DNA of 64,000 nucleotides, taken from NCBI GenBank assembly GCA_964035545.1, contig OZ037767.1, forward strand, positions 28,563,628 to 28,627,627. Direction: 5' to 3'. Below the pieces are notes generated by a model, which ran no database searches, was not told where the DNA came from, and was given only the letters and a program-made list of their open reading frames with translations. Source of the DNA: Bugula neritina (lineage: Eukaryota > Bryozoa > Gymnolaemata > Cheilostomatida > Bugulidae). A program made the translations under genes and the position numbers. Below are positions 25,401 through 38,496 of this stretch, in pieces; position 1 is the first letter of the stretch; the number at the start of each line of letters is the position of its first letter.

Positions 25401-28400
25401 CAACCTGTCCGAGCACAGCATTCACTAGTAACTTTATAACGTAGTATGCAGCTCCCGTTAATGCCAGGTTATAATATTAGGCTTATAACAGCTTTAAAAT
25501 AACTCCATTAGGGACAATGGAAAGTAGTAGTAACTGCAGCAGCGATGGTAGCTGGAGAGAATAGTAGTAGCACTATATAAAAAGAGTAGAAATATTAGTA
25601 ACAGTATTTATGGTAACAGTAGTAGTAGTAGTAAAAGTAGTTGTAGTAATAATAGTTATTGTAGTAATTATAGTAATTATAGTAGTGATAGTAATAATAA
25701 TTATTGTAGTAATACTAGTTACTATAGTAATACTAGAGATAATAGTAGTTGTAGTAATAATAGTAGTGATAGTAATAATAGTTATTGTAGTAATACTAGC
25801 AATAATAGTAGTAATAGTAGTGATATAGTAATAATAGTAATAATAATAGCTCTAGCCACCCAATCTGTTGCTATAAATTGCTCCCAGGGGCCACTACTCT
25901 ACACACCCATCCGTGATATATCTCTATGCTGTATCCCTGTGCTGTATCTATATGCTGTATTTAATATGTTGCCATATCCTGTTACAGACTGAATATGCAA
26001 GATTTGAAAATGGCAGATTCGTATATAGAATTCACCGCTCGCCCATGTGTGACTACATGATTACATTTATTCACAAACTAAAGCAGTTACCAGAAAAATA
26101 CATGATGAATTCAGTGCTAGAAAACTTCACAATACTGCAGGTGAGGCTCTAAACACTAGCTACCTGTGTGTGTGGGGCGCGTGTGAGAAAGGGGGGGGAG
26201 AGTGTGTGTCGGGCCATGACTTCTGTACTATAACATTATATTGGCCTCTGATAGTAGTTGACAACTTCAGGCTCTGGTGCTTGACAGAACCACATATTTT
26301 ATTTGAGAGATCCAATGTTAATTTTGTTGCTAAAAATAAGAAAATAATGTTACTAGTTAACGTTTAGTCATGCCTACATCACTGGTCTCCCTAAAATAGT
26401 CCCTAAAATAGTCCCTAAAAAGTCATAGACATGGTTCAAACGTGACATTAATTGGGTCATACACTGTGAACTACTTGCCAAGTGTCACTTTTAGTGTCTG
26501 TTGCAAAACCAGCTACAATAGTTTTCACCTTTCTAGTCAGGTGGGCTGTCCTATATTGGGGCAAAGATAAACAAAGAAGGCAATTCCGATTTAAATGAAA
26601 AGATGAAAACTGTAGTGCTGTTACAATGTAGTATGGGCAGTGCAAGGTAGTAGCTGTAGCTATGTTGAGACAACTGGGCATACCTTGCCTCCCTAAAAGC
26701 ACTTTAGTATCTACTTTAATCAGCCTGAGTAAGAGCTACTCGTGCCTACACAGACCTGCGAGTTGAAGGAGCACTTGATGGCTGCAGCAAGTCAAAAACA
26801 AAAGCAATTACCAGAAGGATTAGCTGGGATGAAGTCTCTTCATATACATAATGGAAAGTAAAATGCAGCAGATGGGCCAATTGACTATGTGCGTGCTAGT
26901 CACTTGCTTCTCTGAACACTGTGGACCGCATTAGTCTACCTACAATCTGCTGCTGTCCAAACTTTGGCATTTAAGAGCCACTAATGTATAGTAATCCGAT
27001 TAAAGTGTTTCCCTGAAGACCAGGGAATTGAAAAGTAATGATATTTTAACACGTAGCGACAACTGGCACTGATACTATGATTGTGATATGCTCTCTACTC
27101 TGAAGGGTAATCGCTCCTCTAACATGTGTCATCATCAGTTTGTTTTGTGTTTCAAACCAAATGTATTGTAAAGGTTACAATTCAGATAATATTTCAGCTA
27201 CATTATTTACTGCCATGTACAGACATGTGGCTGTTTCAGATGACAAGCTTTTTGTTTCACCCAAGCTTTGCGTGCAGCTACCTAAGCATCAGTACCGCCT
27301 GCTACCAGCTGAAGAAAGTGGAGGTAGCTGTCTAGAATCTAGATGGTAATCTCTTCCCCATGCAGCTTTATATACTTTATATACTGCACGACTTCCTCCC
27401 AGGTGCTCTTAGCTGTCAGGGTACCTTTCAATATGCAACAATCTTTAAATGGCTACTGACTACACAACAGCAATGTGTGGTGCCTTTAATAAAGGCTAGT
27501 TTTCTACGACTATAAAGTAGCATCACAAATATTGCAGCAGTCTAAATGAAGATATCAATAAATCTTTTTATCTTGACTCAAATCTAACAAAAATGGCTGT
27601 CTGGCGGATTAGTGTTGATGAAATGAGACATTTTATAGGCTCTGTTTTTAAGTGATCTGATGGCAGATATTTGTTAACTTCTCTAAATAGTGGCCAGTAA
27701 TTTCACAGACATGGGGTTAACAATTATGGAGGGGGTTCACAGATCTGGGGGGAGGGGGTTCACAGATCTGGGTTCTAAATAAAAAAAGAAGCAGTCTCCT
27801 CTTTTCAGTTAATTGGTTTGGCTGCGTACATTCAGTTGAAGTTGATTACTGCTAGGAATATAATGACGTCTACAAACTACCATCAAATAAATACTCAGAG
27901 TATATTAATGCTTATCGATGCTTCTTTACACGTATCCTATAGATTAAACTCAACTTATTTCATTAATCTATAATTAGCTTATTAGCTGATGTCTTATAGC
28001 CATGCATTGTTTTATTTTTTATAACGAATATATAGAAGTAGCAAGAGTGGCAATTCAAAATGTACACCTAATATTTGATTTAGCTGCAATGTTGGTAATG
28101 CATGCAGTTCTTGGCTTGATGATCATTACATTTGCATGCGACACGACAGAAAATTGCATTAAAAATAAAAACTAATTAATCAGTGTTTAATATTGTTATT
28201 ACTATTCAGTCTACAGAGAGCAATAATGGGTGGTCACTCCTGAGTGGTTAATGACACAATAATTTTCAAGCTGTATACTGTCAAGTCTGCAATAGGGTTT
28301 ACCCTAGCGATGATAATAATATTCAAATTTCCCTCCTAAACTTGCCAGTTACAGCCGGCATTGTTCCCTGTGTAATAATTATAGTATTTTCAAGCCAGTT

Positions 28401-31400
28401 AATCGTAGTAAAGCATTATCATTGTTGCACAGCAACTTTTCTAATTGGCACCTAAATTTCAATTAACATCTGTCACATTAAAATTATAATAGTGTATATT
28501 TTATGATGAATGCCTTTAATTATAGGTTGCAATTATTTATATATCCTCATTGTAAGTCCTAATCTTGACATGATCTAGCTGTGCATAGCTGCGATAATTA
28601 TTGTTGCCTCCAATAATCATTACTCTTACTTTTCTATCACTCAGTCAAAACCAAGCAACTTTCTGGAAGTGCAGTATTGTCTATTAAACTGTAGCATATA
28701 ATCACCTACATCTACCGGCAGGGAATCTATTGTTAGACAATTACAAGTTCTCTCACTTGAGTTGCAGTAGTGTACGGAGAATGGGTCGTACCTTCTGCAG
28801 TAAAGTCTGCACTCGATGATCTGCTGCACTCCTGATAAGAATCTAAGCAACTAGCAGTCTTATGTTTTCTAAACCCCATTATTATACTTTTTACAGCATA
28901 TACAACACACCCTAAAGGTGTTTAGTACATACTCTGTGATAGTGTACAGTGCATACTATTATAAGTCAGGTAATCGTCATCTTCACTAAAATAATTGCTT
29001 GTTTGCTTTTATTACCTTTTTATTCCCCATTAGTCCCCATTCCTCATACCTAATGAAACCACGGTGTCCATACTACTCTCTCAACTAGTGCAGCCTCTTT
29101 TGGTTCCATTCAAAAGTAGCACAGCTTAATGTTTCAAACTTACTGCCAATGAGTTTTTAAAAATATAAGCCTTGGCCCTACAATGCAGGCTAACTGGATT
29201 TGTTCCTAAATTTCATTTTTAAACTTCCCAGCTATTGTTTGATTTCTTTATTCTATTTGTTTTTTCAATCAAAAATAATTGTATCTTCTCCATTCAAGTT
29301 CTCCAAGTGTGTTGAGTTAATTACCAGTGTAAACAACTCAGATTTCCCTAACTCAGTTTATTAGAGTTGACACACTTCTATTGTGCTAATGGCAGGAAAC
29401 TTTTTACAACAGCTGCCATATGTCATCAACTTGTACATCCTAAGGATTTTTGTCTGCGTAAAGCATAGGAGAAGTTGACATGTAGTAGGCATAAAGACTA
29501 AGTTAAGTGGCTGCTGGGATATGCATTCTCAGGAGTGTGACTATTTCTCCCTTTATAATAAGACAGAATGTTCTCCCTCTGTTAGCTTTATTCCACATAT
29601 TTTCAAGTATAAAAAGCATTTAAAATATCTGTAACAGCACGAATATAAAGATTTCTAGCTAAGCTAAATTATTATCTTGGTAGTAAACTTTATTATTCAC
29701 TGGCGGAATAGCTAAGGGGTAACATCTTCACTGAGTTAACCTTTGAAAATGAACTTCCTGTACGTAGAGTGTAGGATCACATGCTGTGTTTCCTTAGGAG
29801 CACAAGTCCCACTTTGTACTGGATTATGGTTCTCAAAATTAATAACTAATCTAATCAATAAGTTTTGAGTGCTCTCTTTTGTTTAGATGTAGATGGAAGC
29901 TTGTTGGAACTGTTGTTCACAACTTCAGTACAATAAATCTAAAAAATATATGCACTAATAAAAATGATTAGTAACACGAAAAAGTGGTAGATGCAGCAGT
30001 GAATGATAGCTAGCTGTGAGACATTCAAAAGCCAGAAGACCACACCGGGACAGGCATGCTATAAAATAGACTTCTCTAAGATTACAAGTGAAAAGCTGTC
30101 TGCTATACTTCAGAGGGCATGTAAATAGATGTACAAGACTTTTATTAGGAGGATAATAACATTTATCAGTCACTTGTCAGCTTTCCCTCCCATCATTCTT
30201 GTATAATATGATAGATAAACTTGAAGCACGTTGTAGGTACACACTACACACAGCTTAAAATGAATTATAGGGCTAACAATATGATTACCTGAAATAATAT
30301 GGTTGTTATCAAATTTCGAAATAATCAAAGGAAAATAAACTTGAAAATATATGAAAACAATGTAGCTGCTGTAAAAGGTTTTAATGAGTTTTGTGAGTAT
30401 TTTTAAAAAAAACCATATAGATTATTGAATTTTCTTTTTTAATTTTTTCTGTGCCATTTTGTTATAATAAAAGTCGGTTTGACAGCCATTTTGATCTTTT
30501 TAGGTTATCTATTGTTTTTGGCATTTCGTTTGCAGGAGATTTTAAACTTTAGACTTTCATCTTTTTTGCGGTCATTGTATTCCTAGTAACCGGTCTCCTT
30601 GCAAGTCACCTCTCTCAGCTGTAGGACACTGAATTTTCCCATAAAAGATATTATTTTACATAATGTGACAGCTTCCTATATCTTCTTATCTCAGTAAACA
30701 TTGCGGTACAAAATACTGTTTACTTTGTCAACTAAATGTAACACCAGCAAATCTCTCCTCGATCTCCTAGGGTTTACATCTCCAATTTCCTCAGTCTTAT
30801 TTATAATAATTTATCCCTCATTTCAAACTAATAAAGATATAATGTTCTACTTGTATACTGAAATGTATTTACCAGAGAGTAGAAGTGCATAGGATAGTAT
30901 TGGGTCTAATTAGTGTTAATATCTGATTAACTAACCAAAATATCTCTTTTGTTTCCTAATTAATAGCTCTTTGAACGCAGATGTTGAAATCCAGACTGAT
31001 TTCAATATAATATTTACTCTCTGCCAAGACCCTGGTTTCTTTGTTTACGTGCAAACTGTGAGTACAGCGTGGGACAGCATTGACCTTTCAACCCTCTGCT
31101 CACAGTTACTTTGATATTGATTCCTGCGTTTGCCTTTAGCTCAGCCGGGCAGGAGCTCAGCAAATCCATCGCTACATTCTTCTGGAATAATTAACATTCA
31201 ACTCTTTCTGTTCAACGAGTAAATAATGTCATTCTGTAATGGTAATAAAACCATACTCATCCTTTAATGTCTGTTATACCACTCCTATGTCTGAAGGATT
31301 AATTCAGTTTTACTTGTAGTAAGAAGTTGTAAATGACTTTCTCTATAGAAACTGAGGAATTCAGGGTCATAATTTACCACAATTATTAAACCACATAGTT

Positions 31401-33436
31401 GTTTAGACTCGGTTGCCATGGAAACTATGTGAAGGATTTAAGCTCTGTGACTTCCAATAATTATAAGTGAGCACCCCAACTGTTCATTTTGAAACGTAGT
31501 GACTGTAAATTAATCATGTAATAGTATCACCAGATACTGTGTCTGTTTATTCCACTGACTTTCATAAATTAGTTTAGCCATAATTTTCTTTCTGCTGAGA
31601 TAGACTCAAAATTTATATTTGCAACTTTCAAAGGTGTCTTTGTGCAACTGTTTGAACTGCCATCTTTTCTGTGCAGCTGCAACACGCAGTTTGAGTATTA
31701 ATAGCCATTAAATATCAGCCAGTGTTGTTAATTGTGGGAAAATGCTGTTTCCACCCATTTGATTAAAATTATAGTTTCCAGTGTGATTTTGACACCACAC
31801 AGACATATAATCTGTAACTGGTAACTGGAAGTGCATACTATAATAACAATATTAGTATAATATCCAATAACTTGGAGAAGACTTCTTCCTGCTAGTTTGC
31901 TAAGTCATGCCCATTGATCCCCCATTCGTTTTCCATTTTTAGCAGTATAGAGGTCATTAGTATATTGTCTTCTTAGACAGAGCTAATCTTTTTTCAAAAG
32001 ATGAAGGGTAAGTTAAGGGAAGGGAAGGGGGAGGAGTCAGAAAGGGTAAGTTAAGGGAAGGGAAGGGGGAGGAGTCAGAAAGGGTAAAGCCCTGGCCACA
32101 CGATCGTGAGAATCACACGAAATCGTCTATTTGACACGAAAAAACATTCGTACGAGAAAATTTGAGGGAATTCAAACGAAATCGTCATCGTTGGGTGTGC
32201 ACAACGATGACGATGGACGAAAAATCATAATCAACGATAAGTACCATTTGATTGGTCAATAGAATTTTAGCAACAGTAATTATTTCATTTCTACTAAGTT
32301 TCTCTATTTGGCAATGTTCTGCTGCTTGTATCTCGTGCAAGACTCATTCACGGACTAATAAAAATGACTTGTTGCCATCAAAGTGGTATATATTAAAGGT
32401 ATATATATATATATATTATGCACGCCAAATAATTACTACAAATTTCAAAAATAGCATAAATTAAGTAGTATTACTATGCCTATTTGCATCCAATTTACCA
32501 GTCTTACATTTATAGCAACTGTAAAGTATTTTGCGTAAAATAGCTATCGCAAGCATTATTCTATTCATATTCACATGGTAATCACAGCGAAGCTTAAACT
32601 TTATAGCTTTGTATTTACAAGCATGAGTGAGTTTTAAATTATTTTTTTTTGTTTTATATGCATAAAAATGTTTTTAAAAACTTTACCAATAAACAAAACT
32701 AAAAAAATGTACACATAAAATACCAAAAAAATAACAAAAATGGCAAAATTTTTCCTTTATAACTTATATAAACTTGCGGTACCAATCTCGGCATAATGAC
32801 TTTTCGTTTAAACGATTATGTGGCTGGTCAATACGAAAAGATAACTCACGAAAATCGTCACACGAGTTTCGTGTCATTCTCACGATCGTGTGGCCAGGGC
32901 TTTAGTCAAGGGAAGGGAAGGGGGAGGAGTCAGAAAGGGTAAGTTAAGGGAAGGAAGGGGGAGGAGTCAGAAAGGGTAAGTTAAGGGAAGGAAGGGGGAG
33001 GAGTCAGAAAGGGTAAGTTAAGGGAAGGGAGATTCAAGGTTTACTAGTTGAGGCAACAGCAGCTGCACTATTTCTCAGTCAATAATACTTAGACCTGGTC
33101 TTATCAGCTCTCTCTCCTATCTCTGGCACTTGTGCAGCCCTTTATCTCAGTATTATTCTAAAATCATGTAACGGCCCACTGTTCTTATCTTTAAGGGGTA
33201 CGGCCCACCGTGACACCTAAATGTTTTGAAAAGCCAGGTACACTATCTAATTCCGCCATGTTTTCGATGCTGCTTGCTTATAATTCAAACTGAAATGTAA
33301 TGATGGGATGGTTTTGTTTCAGGTTGTAACCAACAAAGATACGCAGGAGACGCTCCTATGCATTGCGTTTGTGTTTGAGGTGTCCACATCCGAACACGGA
33401 GCACAACATCACATATATAAACTTTTAAAGGATTGA
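19422..33436 (+). CDS. TEAD: TEAD / Scalloped transcription factor
   Basis: Eight exons join in phase: 19422-19659, 21659-21798, 22638-22888, 23302-23500, 23923-24155, 24481-24562, 25988-26140, 33323-33436, giving 469 residues. TEAD is the DNA-binding partner of YAP/Yorkie at the end of the Hippo pathway. The TEA domain covers about residues 45-118: [15 protein letters not shown], then [15 protein letters not shown], and recognition helix [17 protein letters not shown] Pro/Met/His-rich linker follows (exon 3-4). The YAP-binding domain runs from about residue 255 ([16 protein letters not shown]) to the end ([15 protein letters not shown]). Cys402 in RSPMCDYM corresponds to the conserved autopalmitoylated cysteine of the family. 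The start ATG is 9 bp after an acceptor, so the 5' UTR is spliced. An acidic N-terminus ([15 protein letters not shown]) precedes the TEA domain. The last intron is 7.2 kb, far longer than the others. Confidence 0.96.
19660..21658 (+). other. TEAD intron 1, with a G13 run
   Basis: 2.0 kb intron that splits the TEA domain at the Gly codon of MYG|RNEL. It holds a 13-base G run at 20173-20185 within TATATA and TGCATG-rich flanks. Small open frames on both strands look random. Confidence 0.7.
21799..22637 (+). other. TEAD intron 2, no other feature seen
   Basis: 839 bp from donor gtaagc to acceptor tttgcag. Contains an imperfect two-copy ctgcacattgct repeat near 22360. Nothing else recognised. 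Confidence 0.6.
24563..25987 (+). other. TEAD intron 6
   Basis: 1.4 kb intron from donor gtaagg to acceptor gttacag. Its 3' half carries the AGT/AAT trinucleotide array listed separately; no exon recognised. Confidence 0.6.
25605..25852 (+). repeat. (AGT/AAT)n trinucleotide array in TEAD intron 6
   Basis: Almost uninterrupted agt, aat and tagt units for nearly 250 bp. The open frame of Val/Ile repeats here is a product of the array, not a gene. Confidence 0.9.
32087..32902 (+). mobile_element. Non-autonomous TIR DNA transposon (816 bp), TA target duplication
   Basis: The ends are inverted copies: the first 27 bases (aagccctggccacacgatcg then tgagaat) match the reverse complement of the right end exactly, and 35 of the first 36 bases match. 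A TA flanks each side (32085-32086 and 32903-32904), consistent with a 2-bp target duplication. The inside has no transposase-like frame; the only frame (32252-32464) starts at TTG and looks random. Subterminal acgaaa motifs recur near both ends. The family cannot be assigned from this alone. Confidence 0.88.
32181..32214 (+). repeat. 13-bp perfect hairpin inside the transposon
   Basis: atcgtcatcgttg at 32181-32193 pairs with caacgatgacgat at 32202-32214, with an 8-base loop. It sits about 95 bp inside the left end. Confidence 0.85.
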
Positions 33437-36400
33437 TCTATAATGAACACCTTTTTTTTCTTGTAATATAGTACAAATGTATAATATACAATTATATTTA
33501 CAATATATTCTAGCCTAAGTAATGTTATATATTCATGGTTTATTTTTAAGACTGCAATTATAATCAGGGCAGGTAGAGTAACTACATACAGGTACAAGGC
33601 GATTGCAATAGCTCAAGCAAGATTACCACGATACTATCACGCTACTACTGTTAGTAGTACCATCTATATCCTGTTGCAGCATTCACTCTTTAACTTATCT
33701 GGGTTTACCTGGTTGGGTGTGTTTTTGCTGACACTTTGTGCATTTTGATAATGTCTATTCTGCAATATGCAATGTAATAATGTATTTGAATACTGATCAT
33801 ATGGAAATATATGTGTCTGCCAACAACATACTGTAATATATAATCATGGATTATATTATATTATAGTATATTTTATGTTACATAATGGAAATTAAATTTT
33901 TGATTTTTAATACTAGCCTCCATGTTTGGGTTAGGTGATGTTATATATCAAACAGGCAAGGTTAATATATTTTTGTAAAATTTTATTGTTATCTAGGCTA
34001 ACTACTGCAGCAGTACATATTCTTAGAGCTCGGATAGGATGAGATAGCAATTACCAAGATAGAAATTATTGGCAAGTTGCAGTATGTAGCGCAGATAAAT
34101 TGATAATACACCAGCTTTTTCATGTGTTTCAGTGAATTTTGATGCCAACTATTAGCAATAGTAATGCTTGCATATAACTTGTATTTTTCTGATAAAATAA
34201 TGTCAACTGCTAATACTTGTATGTGTTCTAAGTTTTCTTACAGGCTTGTTTTTCTCTTTATTTAGTTATTTTATTTCATTGTATTACATAATTATACACC
34301 TGCTCAACTTCAAATAAACTGTGAAAATCACGACCCTATCTTTTTTCAGTTTCTTTCATTTGAACTATTTTTGCTTGATTAATAAGCTATATAGCCAGGG
34401 TGTTTCCTTGGTGACCACATTAGCCAAAGATCTATTTCCTGTAATTGTTATCTGTAACTGAAAAATTCAAATATCCCTCCTTTGTCATCCCAAGCATGAT
34501 AACTGCAAAACAGAGATAACCATCTGCCAGTGTAATTACCTGTCAGTTGTAAAGCTTATTGTGATTGGTCGAAAAGTAAAACTAGCAGCTGCCACTAATT
34601 ACACTAGAGGGAATAAATTTATTGCAAAATAGCTTCAGAAAACCATGATTAAACATTTTATATGGAGAAAGCTTAAAATTGTGAAGTTAAACTAAACATG
34701 ATTCACTGTTTATATGCTCTGCTGGAATGTTCCCATGTTTTAGTTCAGAAAATGTGATTTTCTATAATGGAACAAGAAACTTGATGCTGGAAATTAAGTG
34801 ATGATATTTTTGAGTGGACTGACTAATGGAGATCAAACCTTGAAAAGCCGTTGAACTGAGTGATCATAAAATATTAAGTTGTCCCATTATGCATGAGCTC
34901 TTCACAAAGACAAAGGTCACCACATACTGCAACCTCGCCACCACTTGCTAACCAAACAAAGACTGAGGGCCATGTACCTAACATTATGTGAATCTTACAG
35001 TTATTGTAAAAACACCTAGTAAATTCTACTCACCTCAAGACTATCTGATCAATGGCAAAGCATAGTTGGCAGTTCCTATATGTTTAATAACACATGAGGC
35101 CATGGATGCAGTGCAGCAGTTACACCTACTACTTTTGTATGTATTGCATATTCTGTTACTATGAGGCGTTACCTAATTTCTAAATAAGTCTGTTTTACCT
35201 TTAAAAGTATATAATTTAAAACACACAAAAATTGTACCTTTCCAATAGGGAAGTACAAACTCGCACCAATTACTTGCAAAGTTGCAGCATTTAGCACTCG
35301 GTTCAGCAGAATTTTGCAGCATTTAAAGTTGTCTGGCTGTGAAATAATGCAACTGAGTTTCAAACCCAAATATCAAACAAACATTATAAACCCAGGCCAA
35401 GCAACAATTTACATCTCAGCAGCCAATGCCTAATGACCATTCTTTCATTCAAACTTTTCTTTACTCAATGAGAGTTTAGTTAGCAGGAATACAGTTGAAA
35501 GAATCAAACAAATGACTGCAGAACTTCTTCTTGTATTGTGGATGTAATTTAATGGTGGCTAGTCAACTTTTTGGTTCCAGTGCCACATGCAGGACTCTTT
35601 GATGCAATTAATTCCTTTAATATGCAAGTAGTTATATCGATCACATCCAACTGTCTCATAGCTACCCTGGGACTTCGTACAACTTCTGCTGGTAGATTTG
35701 AACACTAAATAATTGAACTACTACTAGGAATAATAAATAGAGGACTAGAGCTACTATATAATGATTATTGCTACTGTTGGCATGGCAGTGGAGATGCCAA
35801 CCTACAGGTGAGACCTGTCAAAACAAATGACAACCTCATGCAAGTGCCAGTTAGCTGCTGAACGACCAAAGCATCTTCTGTAGGCTCCATCAAACTCCAA
35901 TTATCTTGTAACAAGTGAAATAGATATAAATTAGCAAAAATTCTGTCAAAATGAAAGATTACCAGTTTCTCTCCTGTGAATTATGGCACTTAATGTACAG
36001 CATGTCTGGATACCGCAGCTGCATTGTGCCAAAGTAAGCTCCATCAGTTATAAAATAATAAATATGACAGTCAGTAGTCAAGAATGACTTTTGGCTCCAA
36101 CTTATGACAAATGTCCAGAAACGGAAAAAGTAGCAATTATAGAAATGAATGTATTAATAGTAAAAGGCATTAATTTCAAATTCCATCGTAAGGCAATACA
36201 ACTTGGACCAAATGACATTTTTATTGTAAGTTGTAACTGGTTTGATGAGTAGAGTAATTATAATCACAATTATTCAATGGCTACAGGAAATCTCTGGGAT
36301 GATGGATTGTAATAAAATATGGTTTGTCATCCCAAATCTGCATTTTTCAGCATCAAATCCTAATTTGAACAACCCTCTTAAGAGTTGAGCTGCATTCCAA

Positions 36401-38496
36401 TACTACGATATTTTTATCTTTCTATTATGATATAATAACACTAGTAGTGCTACCTTATATATGAACTGCCTATAATATACTTGGTGCTCATTTAACTTGC
36501 AAATATATTCTTCGTATGCATCTGCAAAGTAGTCTTAGTTTCAGTCTCAGTCTGAGAGGTAACGTAGTTAGAATTTAGGGCTAGGTATGACTATTCTTTT
36601 TAATTCTTTTTCAAACAAGATTTAAAATCCATGTTATATACTAATAAACTTTATGCTCGTTATACAAAGTGGAATATATTTGAAGCAGTTTATGGTTTTG
36701 CATTTTTGCCAAAGCAATTATTTCAAATTTTGCAAAACTTGCTTTTTATTTGATGGCTACACCTCTTCATCACCGTAGGCATTAGCGAAGATCACAGGAA
36801 GGTGCTATTGATGTATTATCTTTACGTCTAAGAGAAAAAAGAGCTCGCAGCCTTTCAACTGCAGAATAAAAGCAGATGCGAATGATTTATTATAGCCTGG
36901 CCATGCCCTACCAGGCACATTGTTCAACGGCAAGCATACATATACCTTTCAACACAATATAAGTTGGCTATGAGTTTGAGTAAGTATCTTAGAAAGAGTA
37001 GGTGTACTTGGAGGAAGCTGGCTTCTAGAGTCATAGTGTTACACATTATAGACGTCAACACTGCTGCAACTACCCACGCAGTATAATTAAGTGAACAATG
37101 TGTCTCAAACTGCATTTATCAATGGCAGTTTAATAGTGGTAAATGGTAAGCAAGCAAACGTTTCCAGCTACTGGTGTCGTCCATAGAGTGGTTCAAAATT
37201 TTTAGTCAAAATTTCAATTTTATTAAGTTGAAAATTTCACAGAGTTGTCTTGCATTGTAAAAGTTAAAATGATGGTTTTCTTGAGAATTTCAGATTATTA
37301 GTCAAAGGGAATGATAAATTCTTGTAGATAAAGGCCTTTAATTATTACCTTCTTGATTAGAAATCTTTGAATGAAGATTCATTTAAGTATAAGCTTTAAA
37401 TTTCATAATCCTATTAGCTACTTTTCTCAAATACTGCTTTCACTCAATTAACTTTGGGGGTGCATCCTGCTACTAAATGACAACAAATAGTGGTTAAGTG
37501 AGTCATACTGTTGGAAAGTGATTTTCAGTCTCGGACTGATTTCAGTAAGGGGAGATAGAATCAGTGGAATGAACTAAATGCCAGTAGCCTACTAAATGTA
37601 TAAAAGGACTGGCTGGTCTAAAAGACCTGGCAAGAACTTACAGAAATAAACAAATACATTCAGTAATGGTTCTGCACCAATATTTTATAGTAATTTATAT
37701 AAAGCGCTAAAAGAAATAGATTTGGTTGCAATAATGCTAAGATAGAACACTTGGTATATTATTACAGCAAATTGACCAATGACTTGGAAGAAGATAGGCT
37801 TAGTTCAAAGGCACCAGGTGACAATTCAAGTGAGTTCCATCATAAAACCAACTTTAAATGTTTAAATGGTAAGGGCTGATGAAATCCTTGTCTGGGAAGA
37901 TTTTAAAGAACATATTATAGCTTAAAATTGCAAATTTCTTTACCAAACTCTCATGGCTTAAATTTGCATAACACTGCAGACCTGTAGACTGTATTTTATT
38001 CTATAGCTATTATTATAATAATAGGATAAGTTGTTAGATGCAATATTCCCAGCTTAATTGAAATTGTGCCATTTAAATATTATATAACAAAGAGTAAACA
38101 GTTATGTATCTCATCTTATTCAATTTGTAAAACTGTAACTATAATCCTTCTTTGGTCAATAGAAGCTTAATGTTTTCTTTCTGGGATCTAATACAATATC
38201 ATTATCCAATAAATCCAATAAAATAAACACTACTTAACTACAATAGTTTCTATGGCTCTTATTTACATTGACAACAACAAATAGATGCTACGATTGAGCA
38301 GGCTAATGCAACGGACTACGCGTCATTTATGAGGCCACGCCTAATTAACTATAAACTAACCAATCAAATTAAAAATTATTTTACTGTTATCAGGGCGCTA
38401 TGCTAAGCCTGACTACGCTGTATTTTTCATGTAGCAGGCTGCGGCAAACGTCCAACTTATAATTTACCAGAAAATACGATCAACACCGTCATCATT
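33437..38496. other. Intergenic, TEAD 3' flank to CDKN1
   Basis: 5.1 kb of AT-rich DNA including the TEAD 3' UTR. An AATAAA occurs near 34313 but cannot be tied to TEAD. No coding exon, RNA gene or tandem array recognised on either strand. Confidence 0.5.

Larger units (their letters stand above)
32006..33030 (+). repeat. 37-38-bp G-rich minisatellite, interrupted by a transposon
   Basis: Units beginning gggtaagttaaggg and containing gggggaggagtcagaaa start at 32006 and 32044, and on the far side at 32937, 32974 and 33011. The third unit is split: its start is at 32082-32086 and the rest resumes at about 32903. Confidence 0.92.
26141..33322 (+). other. TEAD intron 7 (7.2 kb)
   Basis: Large intron before the final 38-codon... 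terminal exon of TEAD. It has a three-copy tccctaaaatag repeat near 26390, a two-copy ggggttcacagatctggg repeat near 27730-27775, and the minisatellite with transposon at 32.0-33.0 kb. No exon of another gene was recognised. Confidence 0.6.

Noticed and set aside
25610-25828. 72-codon Val/Ile frame
   Set aside because: Translation of the AGT/AAT microsatellite in TEAD intron 6.
32252-32464. Possible secreted peptide inside the transposon
   Set aside because: TTG start, hydrophobic run only by AT-rich chance, no transposase motif.
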